Below are positions 9,608 through 17,365 of a DNA stretch of 64,000 nucleotides, piece after piece (the stretch's first letter is position 1; every line of letters begins with the position of its first letter). The notes below the pieces were generated by a model. That model saw nothing but the letters and a program-made list of their open reading frames with translations, was not told the origin of the DNA and made no database searches. Made by a program: the position numbers and the translations under genes. This stretch comes from an uncultured SAR116 cluster alpha proteobacterium (lineage in GTDB: Bacteria; Pseudomonadota; Alphaproteobacteria; Puniceispirillales; Marisalimonadaceae). The DNA lies in assembly GCA_902537945.1 (NCBI GenBank), contig CACBDG010000011.1, forward strand, positions 1-64,000. Reading direction: 5' to 3'.

Positions 9608-9814
9608 TTATTTGTCTAGTGGCATAAACACCAAAACAATAAAAGATATTGAAGATACAATGCCATTCAGCCATGCTTTTCTTTTCCAGTCATTTTCTTT
9701 ATTTTTTAAATTTATTATAAATAATCTTCCAAAAACAATGAATAAAATTAATAAAAATAGTGCTTTTGTATGTGAATAATAAAACAATTCTTCAAAATTA
9801 TTAATGCCTATCAT
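9608..9814 (-). CDS. Small two-helix membrane protein, unknown function
   Basis: A 68-residue predicted membrane protein with hydrophobic stretches at about 18-35 and 49-65, separated by a basic, Trp-containing loop (NKENDWKRKAWLNG). Its ATG lies inside the 3' end of the upstream EamA gene (14-base overlap), so the two are probably translated together. It converges with nqrM, four bases apart. I do not recognise a family. The periodic hydrophobicity and overlap argue for a real gene, but shortness and AT-richness keep confidence moderate. Confidence 0.55.
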   Translation of the reverse strand: MIGINNFEELFYYSHTKALFLLILFIVFGRLFIINLKNKENDWKRKAWLNGIVSSISFIVLVFMPLDK

Positions 9815-10727
9815 TTAATTCTCTTTTTAATATTAAATCATTAATTTTGTTTTTATTTTCAAATAGGTAAATTCCAGCAAATATCATAGATAAAGATAAG
9901 AAATGATAAAATTCAAAACTTTCTCCTAAAAAAAACACTGCTAATATTGAGCTAAAAACAGGTACTAGATTTGTATATAGCCCAGACCTTGCAGGTCCTA
10001 TTTTTTCAACCCCTTTCATAAAAAAGATTTGAGCTAAAAATGACGGAAAAATAATTATCACAACTAAAATTATACAGCCTTTTAAACCAGGTAGAATTAG
10101 TTGATTAGAAGAAATTTCATATATTAACCCAGGAATTGAACCTACAAATGCTACATATGCAAAAAAAGTTAGTAAAGGAAGAGCTCCAATTTGGGGTTTT
10201 TTTCTTAAACCAACAGCATACACTGCGTATAAAGTGCATGCAAAAATCATTACTATATCACCTTTATTTAATTCCAAATTTAATAATATGGTTAGATTTC
10301 CTGCACTGACAACAATCACTACAGCAATAAAAGTTATTAAAACTCCTAAAAACTGGGTTAAGTTTATTTTGTCTTTTAACCAAACCCATGCAATTATTAT
10401 TATAAATGCTGGCATTGTACCCTGAACTAAACCAAGGTTTATTGCAATAGTGTCATGAGCAGCAATATAATAAGCAGAATTAAAACCTGTAAAGCCAAAC
10501 AAACCCATTAAGATAAGCCACTTAATTTTTTGACTTAAGATTGTCCATATTTCTTTTATTTGGTTTCTACATAGAATTGATAATATAATTGAGACAAAAA
10601 ACCATCTAACACTGACTATTAATAATGGCGAAACTTCACCAACTGCAGCTCTTCCAGCTATAGTGTTAAATGCCCAAAATATAGACGTAAGTGTTAAAAG
10701 AAAATGAGGATTTGTTAAAATATTCAT
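9801..10727 (-). CDS. EamA/DMT-family permease
   Basis: A drug/metabolite transporter superfamily protein of 308 residues with ten predicted helices in two EamA repeats (about 6-140 and 150-292). Recognisable features are FWAFNTIAGRAAVGEVSPL near 18-36 and the second-repeat signature IGPARSGLYTNLVPVFSSI followed by FLGESF. Such proteins usually export amino acids or small metabolites from the cytoplasm; the substrate cannot be read from sequence. Diverges from the molybdenum hydroxylase operon (110-base gap) and overlaps the small membrane gene downstream. One of three EamA genes in the window. Confidence 0.9.
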   Translation of the reverse strand: MNILTNPHFLLTLTSIFWAFNTIAGRAAVGEVSPLLIVSVRWFFVSIILSILCRNQIKEIWTILSQKIKWLILMGLFGFTGFNSAYYIAAHDTIAINLGLVQGTMPAFIIIIAWVWLKDKINLTQFLGVLITFIAVVIVVSAGNLTILLNLELNKGDIVMIFACTLYAVYAVGLRKKPQIGALPLLTFFAYVAFVGSIPGLIYEISSNQLILPGLKGCIILVVIIIFPSFLAQIFFMKGVEKIGPARSGLYTNLVPVFSSILAVFFLGESFEFYHFLSLSMIFAGIYLFENKNKINDLILKRELNDRH

Positions 10728-10789
10728 AAAATTTTTGATCTTTTAAATTTAAATATATTGAATAAGAAAAAATAAATTGTTATTTATTT

Positions 10790-10837
10790 AGTATAATTCT
10801 TTTTCTTTATATTCAAATTTAATTTTTGGGAGATAAA
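10790..10837 (+). promoter_or_regulatory. Candidate -10 box and strong RBS of the Mo-hydroxylase operon
   Basis: TATAAT at 10792-10797 is a consensus -10 box upstream of the CoxM-like gene; no convincing -35 is seen at the right distance. GGGAG at about 10828-10832 is a strong ribosome binding site five to six bases before the ATG at 10838. It decides that start over an in-frame TTG at 10826, which would overlap the RBS itself. Confidence 0.45.
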
Positions 10838-11707
10838 ATGTCAGATACACAATACCTAGCTGCAAAAACTATAGATGAGGCTGTTGATGCTCATGCTAAG
10901 GCTAATGGATCAGCACGTTTTTTGGCTGGTGGAACAGACTTATTAGTACAAATAAAAAGTGGAATTAGAAAACCTAATTTAGTTATTGATATAAAAAAAA
11001 TAGTTGAATTAAATTCTATTCAAGAAATATCTGAAAATGAATTTGTAATAGGTGCCTCTGTTTCTGGTGCAAACCTTAATAGAAACCCAAAATTTGCCAA
11101 ACTTTGGCCTGGTGTTTTAGAAGCATTTAGGCTTATCGGATCAGAACAAATACAAGGAAGAGCGTCTCTTGGAGGAAATCTATGTAATGGTTCACCAGCT
11201 GGTGATAGTGTGCCAGCACTAATTGCTGCTGGATGTAAAGCCGTTATAGCTGGACTAGGTGAAAGAAAAGAAATACCTCTTGAAAATTTTCATCTAGGAC
11301 CAGGTAAAACAATTTTGGAAAATGGACAGATGCTAGTTGCTCTTAAATTCCCTAAAAGAAATAATAATTCTGCTGACGCTTATTTGAGAATGACACCAAG
11401 AACAGAGATGGATATTGCTGTAGTGGGATGTGGTGTAAATATTTCAATTGAAAATGACGTTTGCACAAATGCAAGAGTTTCACTAGGTGCTGTTGCGCCA
11501 AAACCATTACTAATAAATGAGGCTGCAGATTTAATGGTAGGATCTAGTCTTGATGAAAAGACTTTAGAAAAAGCATCAAATATATGTAGAGAAGCATGCG
11601 ATCCAATTGATGACAAAAGAGGAACCATTGATTACAGAACAAAAGTTGCAGGAGTTTTATTTAAAAGAGCTACTCTTTTAGCAGCTGATAGAATTAGAGG
11701 AAATTAA
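10838..11707 (+). CDS. Molybdenum hydroxylase FAD-binding subunit (CoxM/XdhB-like)
   Basis: Medium, FAD-carrying subunit of a xanthine oxidase-family enzyme; it takes electrons from the Fe-S subunit. 289 residues, the usual length. The first FAD loop is FLAGGTDLL at about 31-39, and the second is ASLGGNLCNGSPAGDSVPAL with the family's GGN. The C-terminal CO-dehydrogenase flavoprotein domain contains RVSLGAVAPKPLL. The start is set by the GGGAG site. First gene of a three-gene operon, four bases before the small subunit, in the M-S-L order of cox operons. No coxD/E/F maturation genes are adjacent. The substrate is not determined. Confidence 0.93.
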   Translation: MSDTQYLAAKTIDEAVDAHAKANGSARFLAGGTDLLVQIKSGIRKPNLVIDIKKIVELNSIQEISENEFVIGASVSGANLNRNPKFAKLWPGVLEAFRLIGSEQIQGRASLGGNLCNGSPAGDSVPALIAAGCKAVIAGLGERKEIPLENFHLGPGKTILENGQMLVALKFPKRNNNSADAYLRMTPRTEMDIAVVGCGVNISIENDVCTNARVSLGAVAPKPLLINEAADLMVGSSLDEKTLEKASNICREACDPIDDKRGTIDYRTKVAGVLFKRATLLAADRIRGN

Positions 11708-11711
11708 AGAT

Positions 11712-12191
11712 ATGTCAAAAATTCAAGTTTCAACAAAAATTAATAATGAAAACGTTGAGTATTTATGTGAACCACATGATACTATGTTAAATGTTTTAAG
11801 AAATCAATTAAACCTAACTGGCTCAAAAGAAAGCTGCGGTTCAGGTGATTGTGGCTCATGTAGCGTTATATTAGATGGCGAACTGGTATGTTCTTGCCTA
11901 ATGTTAGCTGCTGAAGCTGAGGGAAGCAGCATTGAAACGATAGAAGGAATGTCTGAAGGTGGTAAATTGCATGCTTTACAACAAAAATTTCTTGAAAAAG
12001 CTGCACTGCAATGTGGTATTTGCACACCTGGATTTTTAATGGCTTCCAAAGCATTATTAGACCATAACCCTTCACCAACAGAAACTGAAGTAAGATATTG
12101 GCTAGCTGGCAATTTATGTAGATGTACTGGATATGACAAAATTGTTAAAGCTGTATTAGAGGTCGCTGATGAGATGAAGGAGAGTGCATAA
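11712..12191 (+). CDS. Molybdenum hydroxylase 2Fe-2S subunit (CoxS-like)
   Basis: Small iron-sulphur subunit of the xanthine oxidase-family complex, 159 residues. The N-terminal plant-type ferredoxin domain has C42, C47, C50 and C62 (SCGSGDCGSC...CSC). The C-terminal helical domain has the second cluster: C101 and C104 (QCGICTPG), C136 and C138 (LCRCTGYDKI). Both 2Fe-2S sites are complete. Electrons flow from the Mo site through these clusters to FAD in the medium subunit. The stop overlaps the ATG of the large subunit by one base (TAATG), so the two are translationally coupled. Confidence 0.95.
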   Translation: MSKIQVSTKINNENVEYLCEPHDTMLNVLRNQLNLTGSKESCGSGDCGSCSVILDGELVCSCLMLAAEAEGSSIETIEGMSEGGKLHALQQKFLEKAALQCGICTPGFLMASKALLDHNPSPTETEVRYWLAGNLCRCTGYDKIVKAVLEVADEMKESA

Positions 12192-14428
12192 TGAATGAAA
12201 TTAGTAATAAATGGATTGGTAAAAACACTATAAGACCAGATGGCGCAGATAAGGTAACTGGTCGAGCTCAATATTCATCAGACACAACAATGCCGGGTAT
12301 GATTTGGGGTCATGTATTAAGAAGCCCTCACCCACATGCTAAAATTTTATCTATTAATACAAAAAAGGCTGAAGAATTAGAGGGGGTTAAGGCAGTAATC
12401 ACATCAAAAGATGTTGTTGACTTTCCAATTGATACGCCAGTTATACTTGGTATCCAAGATATGCGATGGATGTGTAGAAACGTTATGGCTAGAGACAAAG
12501 TTCTTTTTCATGGCCATCCACTTGCAGCAGTTGCTGCAACTACTGAAGAAATTGCAGAAAAAGCATGTGAATTAATAGAGGTAGAATATGAAGTTTTACC
12601 ATGGGCAATTGAAATTGACGACGCAATAAAACCTGACGCCCCTATTCTACATGATCACATTCAATTTGAAGGAAAGCCCTCTAATATTGCTGGTACGCTT
12701 GAGCATAAAAAAGGTGATATTGATAAAGGTTTTTCAGAAGCTGATGTCATCATAGAAAGAGAATTTAAGACTGAAGCAGTTCATCAAGGTTACCTAGAAA
12801 CACATTCATGTTTAGTTAGTGTTGCGGCAGATGGTAGAGCTACTATATGGAGCTCAAGCCAGGGTCAATTTATGGTAAGAGCAATGACCTCATATTTAAC
12901 TGGTATTCCACAGAGTAATATCAGAGCAATACCTGCTGAAATTGGTGGAGGATTTGGAGGTAAAACTATTGTTTATTTAGAACCATTAGCTACTATCTTG
13001 TCACAGAAAACAGGTCGGCCAGTTAAAATAGTTATGAACAGAGAAGATACAATGAGAGCTTCTGGGCCTACATCTGGATCTAAAAGTAAAATAAAAATTG
13101 GTGCTACTAAAGATGGAAAAATTGTAGCGGCACAAGGAACATATTATTTACAAGCAGGAGCTTTTCCTGGTTCACCTATTAGAGGCGCTGTAGGTTGCTC
13201 CCTTGCACCATATGATATCCCTAATGCCCATACTTTTGGTTATGACGTTGTATCTAACAGATGTAAAGTTGCTGCATACAGAGCTCCTGGAGCTCCTATT
13301 GGTGCATACGGAGTCGAATGTGTTTTAGATGAAATTGCTGAAAAACTTAACATGTGTCCTTTGGAGTTAAGAAAAATTAATGCTGCAAAAGAAGGTACCC
13401 AAGCTGTCCACGGCCCTACTTATCCCCAAATGGGTTATTTGGAAACAGTTGAAGCAGCAATAAACCATCCTCATTATAAAGCTCCTTTAGGCAAGCATCA
13501 AGGTAGAGGTGTAGCTAGTGGTTTTTGGTTTAATGCTGGTGGAGAATCAAGCGCACAATTAAACATCACTGAAGACGGCAATGTAGTTGTAACAACAGGA
13601 CATCCGGATATTGGAGGTTCCAGAGCATCTATAGCCAATATTACTGCTGAATTATTAGGTATTCATCATGATAAAGTGTCGGTTTTAATTGGTGACACAG
13701 CAACAATTGGATACAGCAACCTTACTGGTGGAAGTAGAGTATTATTTGCTTCTGCAATGGTTGTAACTGAATCTGCTAAAATAGTAATTAAACAGTTAAA
13801 ACAAAGAGCAGCTAAAATTTGGGGTATTGATGAAGAAGCAATTGAGTGGGAAAATGGTGAAGCTAGACCTGCCGGTGATAATGCAGGAAAATTTGCTCCA
13901 CTTACATTGGCTGAATTAGCAGAAAAAGCCACCGCGACCGGTGGTCCAATTGGAGCTGGATACCAGGTAAACACTGAAGGTGCTGAAGGTGGCTTTGCAA
14001 CTCATATTTGTGATGTTGAAGTAGATATGGATCTTGGTATAGTAAGAGTAAAACGATACACATCTATACAAGACGTTGGTAAAGCCATTCATCCTGATTA
14101 TGTAGAGGGCCAGCTTCATGGTGGTTGTGTTCAAGGTATTGGCTGGGCTTTAAGCGAGGAATATATCTACAATAAAGATGGTCATTTGGATAATACTGGA
14201 TTTTTGGATTATAGAATGCCTGTATGTTCAGATCTACCAATGTTAGACACTGTATTAATCGAAATTCCGAACCCAAAACATCCGCAAGGGGTAAGAGGTG
14301 TAGGTGAAGTTCCTTTAGTACCACCTTTGGCAGCTATATCAAACGCAGTTTATCAAGCAATCGGAAAACGTTCGTACAGTCTTCCAATGTCACCACCTAA
14401 AGTTTTGAAGATTATCGAAGGTAATTAA
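12191..14428 (+). CDS. Molybdenum hydroxylase large subunit (CoxL/XdhA-like, not form I CODH)
   Basis: Catalytic molybdopterin subunit, 745 residues. The a/b hammerhead domain opens with RPDGADKVTGRAQY, and Moco-binding GGGFGGK lies near 256-262. The active-site loop reads AAYRAPGAPIG at 361-371. The catalytic base is E706 in GVGEVPL. Form I CO dehydrogenase has AYxCSFR at the active loop, which is absent. The AYRAPG type is common in aromatic, aldehyde and purine hydroxylases, so CO oxidation is unlikely. Candidate substrates are a purine, an N-heterocycle, an aldehyde or an aryl-CoA, none supported specifically. moaC and moeA at 31859-33563 belong to the cofactor pathway. The protein has no signal peptide and is probably cytoplasmic. 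Confidence 0.93.
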   Translation: MNEISNKWIGKNTIRPDGADKVTGRAQYSSDTTMPGMIWGHVLRSPHPHAKILSINTKKAEELEGVKAVITSKDVVDFPIDTPVILGIQDMRWMCRNVMARDKVLFHGHPLAAVAATTEEIAEKACELIEVEYEVLPWAIEIDDAIKPDAPILHDHIQFEGKPSNIAGTLEHKKGDIDKGFSEADVIIEREFKTEAVHQGYLETHSCLVSVAADGRATIWSSSQGQFMVRAMTSYLTGIPQSNIRAIPAEIGGGFGGKTIVYLEPLATILSQKTGRPVKIVMNREDTMRASGPTSGSKSKIKIGATKDGKIVAAQGTYYLQAGAFPGSPIRGAVGCSLAPYDIPNAHTFGYDVVSNRCKVAAYRAPGAPIGAYGVECVLDEIAEKLNMCPLELRKINAAKEGTQAVHGPTYPQMGYLETVEAAINHPHYKAPLGKHQGRGVASGFWFNAGGESSAQLNITEDGNVVVTTGHPDIGGSRASIANITAELLGIHHDKVSVLIGDTATIGYSNLTGGSRVLFASAMVVTESAKIVIKQLKQRAAKIWGIDEEAIEWENGEARPAGDNAGKFAPLTLAELAEKATATGGPIGAGYQVNTEGAEGGFATHICDVEVDMDLGIVRVKRYTSIQDVGKAIHPDYVEGQLHGGCVQGIGWALSEEYIYNKDGHLDNTGFLDYRMPVCSDLPMLDTVLIEIPNPKHPQGVRGVGEVPLVPPLAAISNAVYQAIGKRSYSLPMSPPKVLKIIEGN

Positions 14429-14457
14429 TTTAAAACACAGTTTTATTATTTAGATAA

Positions 14458-15417
14458 ATGAAAAAAGATAATAAAACTTTGATAATATTAGCTTATTTTT
14501 CTGCACTATTAGGTGTATGTGGTCATGCCAGTTCTGAATTTTTTGTTAAACTTTCAGGGATTTCTGGGGTGGAGGTGTCTGTTTGGAGATTTGGCTTAGG
14601 AGGATTTGCCTTATTAATATTGTGCTTAATTAACCCATCATCTAGAAACTTAATAACACCACTTAAAAAAGACCCCTACCCCATTGTTATTCTTTCAGTT
14701 TTTGGTATGGCATTTGGACAGTTTTTATTTCATTGGGCTTTAGACTTTGCTTCTGTTGTACAAGTTGCCACTATGGTTACAATAATGCCAATAGGAGTTG
14801 TTTTTGTAGCTCGTATAATTGAGGGAACTAAAATAACACCCCCCAAAATAATTAGTGGAATTGGCGCCTTTCTAGGATGTGTTTTTTTACTTACCGACGG
14901 CTACATAGAACAACTCAGTGGAGCTGGTGATAGCATTTTGGGAATTTATTTATCTATTGGGTGCGCTTTAGTTGGAGCAATTTATCTTGTTATGGTTAAA
15001 CCTTATGTTCAAGTATATGGACCTATTAGAATGACTACATACACTTTTGTACTAGGATTTATAGCTTTATATCCATCCATAGGTATTATTTGGAATATAT
15101 GGGTAAATCCATTTGATCTTTTTGATAGAACACAAGTTGAGTATATGTCTATAATAACTCTTGGAATCTGGAATACTTGCATAGCATTCATACTTTGGTT
15201 GTGGGGGCTATCTAAAATTCCTGACGTAGCAAGAGGAAATTATTTGTTTTTCTTGAAACCTGTAATTGCTCTAGGATTAGCATTTTTTATTCTTGAAGAC
15301 GAAATTACTCTTAATCAGTTAATTGCAATTTTTGCAATAACTGGATTTGTAATATTAGAAATTTTTTATTCTCCAATTTCTAATTTTTTTAAATTTAAAA
15401 GAAATCAATCAATCTAA
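14458..15417 (+). CDS. EamA/DMT-family permease
   Basis: A 319-residue, ten-helix transporter with two EamA repeats. SSEFFVKLSGISGVEVSVWRF near 26-46 matches the first-repeat pattern. The second repeat carries WNTCIAFILWLWGLSKIP and FFLKPVIALGLAFFILEDEI. It starts 30 bases after the CoxL-like gene on the same strand, so it may be co-transcribed and could move the substrate or product of that enzyme; this link is inference from position only. Direction is most often export in this superfamily. Confidence 0.9.
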   Translation: MKKDNKTLIILAYFSALLGVCGHASSEFFVKLSGISGVEVSVWRFGLGGFALLILCLINPSSRNLITPLKKDPYPIVILSVFGMAFGQFLFHWALDFASVVQVATMVTIMPIGVVFVARIIEGTKITPPKIISGIGAFLGCVFLLTDGYIEQLSGAGDSILGIYLSIGCALVGAIYLVMVKPYVQVYGPIRMTTYTFVLGFIALYPSIGIIWNIWVNPFDLFDRTQVEYMSIITLGIWNTCIAFILWLWGLSKIPDVARGNYLFFLKPVIALGLAFFILEDEITLNQLIAIFAITGFVILEIFYSPISNFFKFKRNQSI

Positions 15418-15479
15418 TAGAAAAAAACATTTCAACTTGATATAAAATCGTTATTGATATCAAAAAGGTAAATAATCGT

Positions 15480-16859
15480 ATGAACATTGGAATAATTGGA
15501 CTTGGCTCAATGGGATTAAATTTAGCCAAGAATATTATATCAAAAAAATATAAAGTTTATGCATATGAAGAAAATTCAGCAATAAATGACGACATCAAAA
15601 AAAATAAAGTTAAAGATTTATTTCTTGCAGAATCTTTAAATGAACTCTTAAACAAAGTCATTTCGCCTAGAATAATTATGCTCAGCTTGCCAGCTGATAA
15701 AGTAGATGAGGTAATTAATGAATTAACTAAGTTTTTAGAACCTAAAGATATAGTCGCTGACCTTGGAAACTCACTTTATTTGAAGTCAATGGAAAGAAAT
15801 ACTCTATTATATAATTATAAGATAAACTTTTTAGGCGTTGGAGTTTCAGGCGGACCTAGAGGAGCTAAAAATGGTCCAGCAATAATGGTTGGAGGCTCAA
15901 AAGAAGCATGGAACAAAACAAAACACATATTTAAGGATATTGCAGCAAAAAATCACAATCAAAGTGCTTGTTGTTTTTTTGGCAGCGCAGGCTCAGGACA
16001 TTTTGTGAAATTAGTCCATAATGGAATTGAATATGCACTTATGGAAGGAATAGCTGAGATAAGTAATATCTTAGATAAAGTTTATAATCTAAGTAATGAT
16101 GAAATAGCAAAAAAATTTAAAGATATACTTGAAACTAACTCTTCTTCATTTCTTTTAAGAATAACTTCTGAAATAATAAATGCTAAAAATGAAAATGATC
16201 AATATTTTATAGATGAGGTTGACCCTGTAATTGGACAAAATGGAACAGGTGTTTGGACTATAAAAGCCGCACTAGATTTAGGGGTTGGAATTCCATCAAT
16301 ATACGAGGCTGTATCTGCAAGATCTAACTCAAAAAATTTTAAATATAATTTTGAACAAAATTTTAATAATAAAAAATATAATCTAAATGATAAGTATAAT
16401 GAGATCTCTATTGAACAAATAATTTTTTTTAATTTTGCATGCTCTATATACCAAGGTTTAAATCTTTTAAATGAATCGAATAAATGGGATTTTTTTGATT
16501 TTAAAATCGAAGATATCTTTAAAGCGTGGAGTGCTGGATGTATTTTACAAGGCAGGTACCTAGATATTATCTCAAAAGAGTTCATCATACGAAAAAAAAT
16601 TGATCCACAATATTTACATGATTTAATTAAAAGTAATTGTCCAGATCAATTAAAATCAATTAGAGAATTCAATTCAAGTGCAATAAACATGGGGATAACT
16701 TGCCCTGTTTTATCTTCTAATCTAGCATACTATGACCAAATATTTTCAAATCATAAAATTGGTGAAATAATACAGTTACAAAGAAGTTTTTTTGGCCTTC
16801 ATCCAATAAAAGACAAAAAAGGAAAAAATAAGATAAATCCTTATTGGACTAAATTATGA
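15480..16859 (+). CDS. gnd: 6-phosphogluconate dehydrogenase, decarboxylating (key lysine replaced)
   Basis: Expected to convert 6-phosphogluconate plus NADP+ to ribulose 5-phosphate and CO2. 459 residues versus about 468. It has the N-terminal Rossmann GLGSMG at 7-12, GVSGGPRGAKNGP at 121-133, catalytic VHNGIEY at 179-185, and AWSAGCILQGRYLD and QRSFFGLH near the C-terminus with the inter-subunit Arg and His. The family's GQKGTGKWT reads GQNGTGVWT, so the lysine that contacts the substrate phosphate is V258, and the sequence is generally divergent. Its stop overlaps gntK by four bases. Probably a functional divergent Gnd, but altered substrate or activity is possible. Confidence 0.88.
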   Translation: MNIGIIGLGSMGLNLAKNIISKKYKVYAYEENSAINDDIKKNKVKDLFLAESLNELLNKVISPRIIMLSLPADKVDEVINELTKFLEPKDIVADLGNSLYLKSMERNTLLYNYKINFLGVGVSGGPRGAKNGPAIMVGGSKEAWNKTKHIFKDIAAKNHNQSACCFFGSAGSGHFVKLVHNGIEYALMEGIAEISNILDKVYNLSNDEIAKKFKDILETNSSSFLLRITSEIINAKNENDQYFIDEVDPVIGQNGTGVWTIKAALDLGVGIPSIYEAVSARSNSKNFKYNFEQNFNNKKYNLNDKYNEISIEQIIFFNFACSIYQGLNLLNESNKWDFFDFKIEDIFKAWSAGCILQGRYLDIISKEFIIRKKIDPQYLHDLIKSNCPDQLKSIREFNSSAINMGITCPVLSSNLAYYDQIFSNHKIGEIIQLQRSFFGLHPIKDKKGKNKINPYWTKL

Positions 16860-17365
16860 ACGAAAAATTTGTTACTATACTTATAATGGGTGTCGCTGGT
16901 TCTGGGAAAACAACGATTGCAAAATTGTTATCAAAAAAAATAAATGCATTTTTAATTGAAGCAGATGATTACCATAGTAAAAATAATATAGATAAGATGA
17001 GTGCCGGAATTCCACTTAATGACGACGACAGGTATGATTGGCTTATTAAAATTAAAGAAGAAATCGATAAAAGAAAAAGTTTTCAAAATTTAGTTGTTGC
17101 ATGCTCTGCGCTAAAAGAAAAATATAGATCAATATTAAACGTTAATGAAGATTATTTAGTTTATTTAAAAATCACTAAAAATACTGCAAAGACAAGGATA
17201 AAAAATAGAAAAGATCATTTCATGCCTGACAGTTTAGTTGATAGTCAATTCGCTATTTTGGAAGAACCAGATGTCTGCATAACATTAGAAGAAACTCTTA
17301 CACAAGAAGAAACAACATCACATTTAACTTCTATTATTGAAAATAAATTTAATTATGGAAAATAA
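16856..17365 (+). CDS. gntK: Gluconokinase
   Basis: Phosphorylates gluconate to 6-phosphogluconate in the cytoplasm. 169 residues, P-loop kinase fold. Walker A is MGVAGSGKTT at about 11-20. The gluconokinase signatures EADDYHS near 36-42 and KMSAGIPLNDDDRYDWL follow, then VACSALKEKYR. Overlaps gnd by an ATGA junction, so the pair would channel gluconate to ribulose 5-phosphate. No gluconate transporter or zwf is present nearby. The tail overlaps the start of the next gene, suggesting three coupled genes. Confidence 0.94.
   Translation: MNEKFVTILIMGVAGSGKTTIAKLLSKKINAFLIEADDYHSKNNIDKMSAGIPLNDDDRYDWLIKIKEEIDKRKSFQNLVVACSALKEKYRSILNVNEDYLVYLKITKNTAKTRIKNRKDHFMPDSLVDSQFAILEEPDVCITLEETLTQEETTSHLTSIIENKFNYGK

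Noticed and set aside
9567-9779. 70-residue plus-strand frame overlapping the nqrM end
   Set aside because: It overlaps nqrM out of frame and is antisense to the small two-helix gene, which has better context and hydrophobic pattern.
10826-10837. TTG start giving four extra residues on the CoxM-like protein
   Set aside because: The TTG would lie within the GGGAG ribosome site that serves the ATG at 10838.
11804-12271. 155-residue open frame on the minus strand
   Set aside because: It lies antisense to the CoxS-like gene, whose cysteine motifs are complete; the antisense product has no recognisable features.
10838-14428. Aerobic carbon monoxide dehydrogenase (form I)
   Set aside because: The large subunit lacks the AYxCSFR active-site loop and has AAYRAPG instead, and coxDEFG are not adjacent.
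10838-14428. Recent horizontal acquisition of the molybdenum hydroxylase operon
   Set aside because: Base composition is only slightly less AT-rich than the flanks, and there are no mobile elements, repeats or tRNA at its borders.
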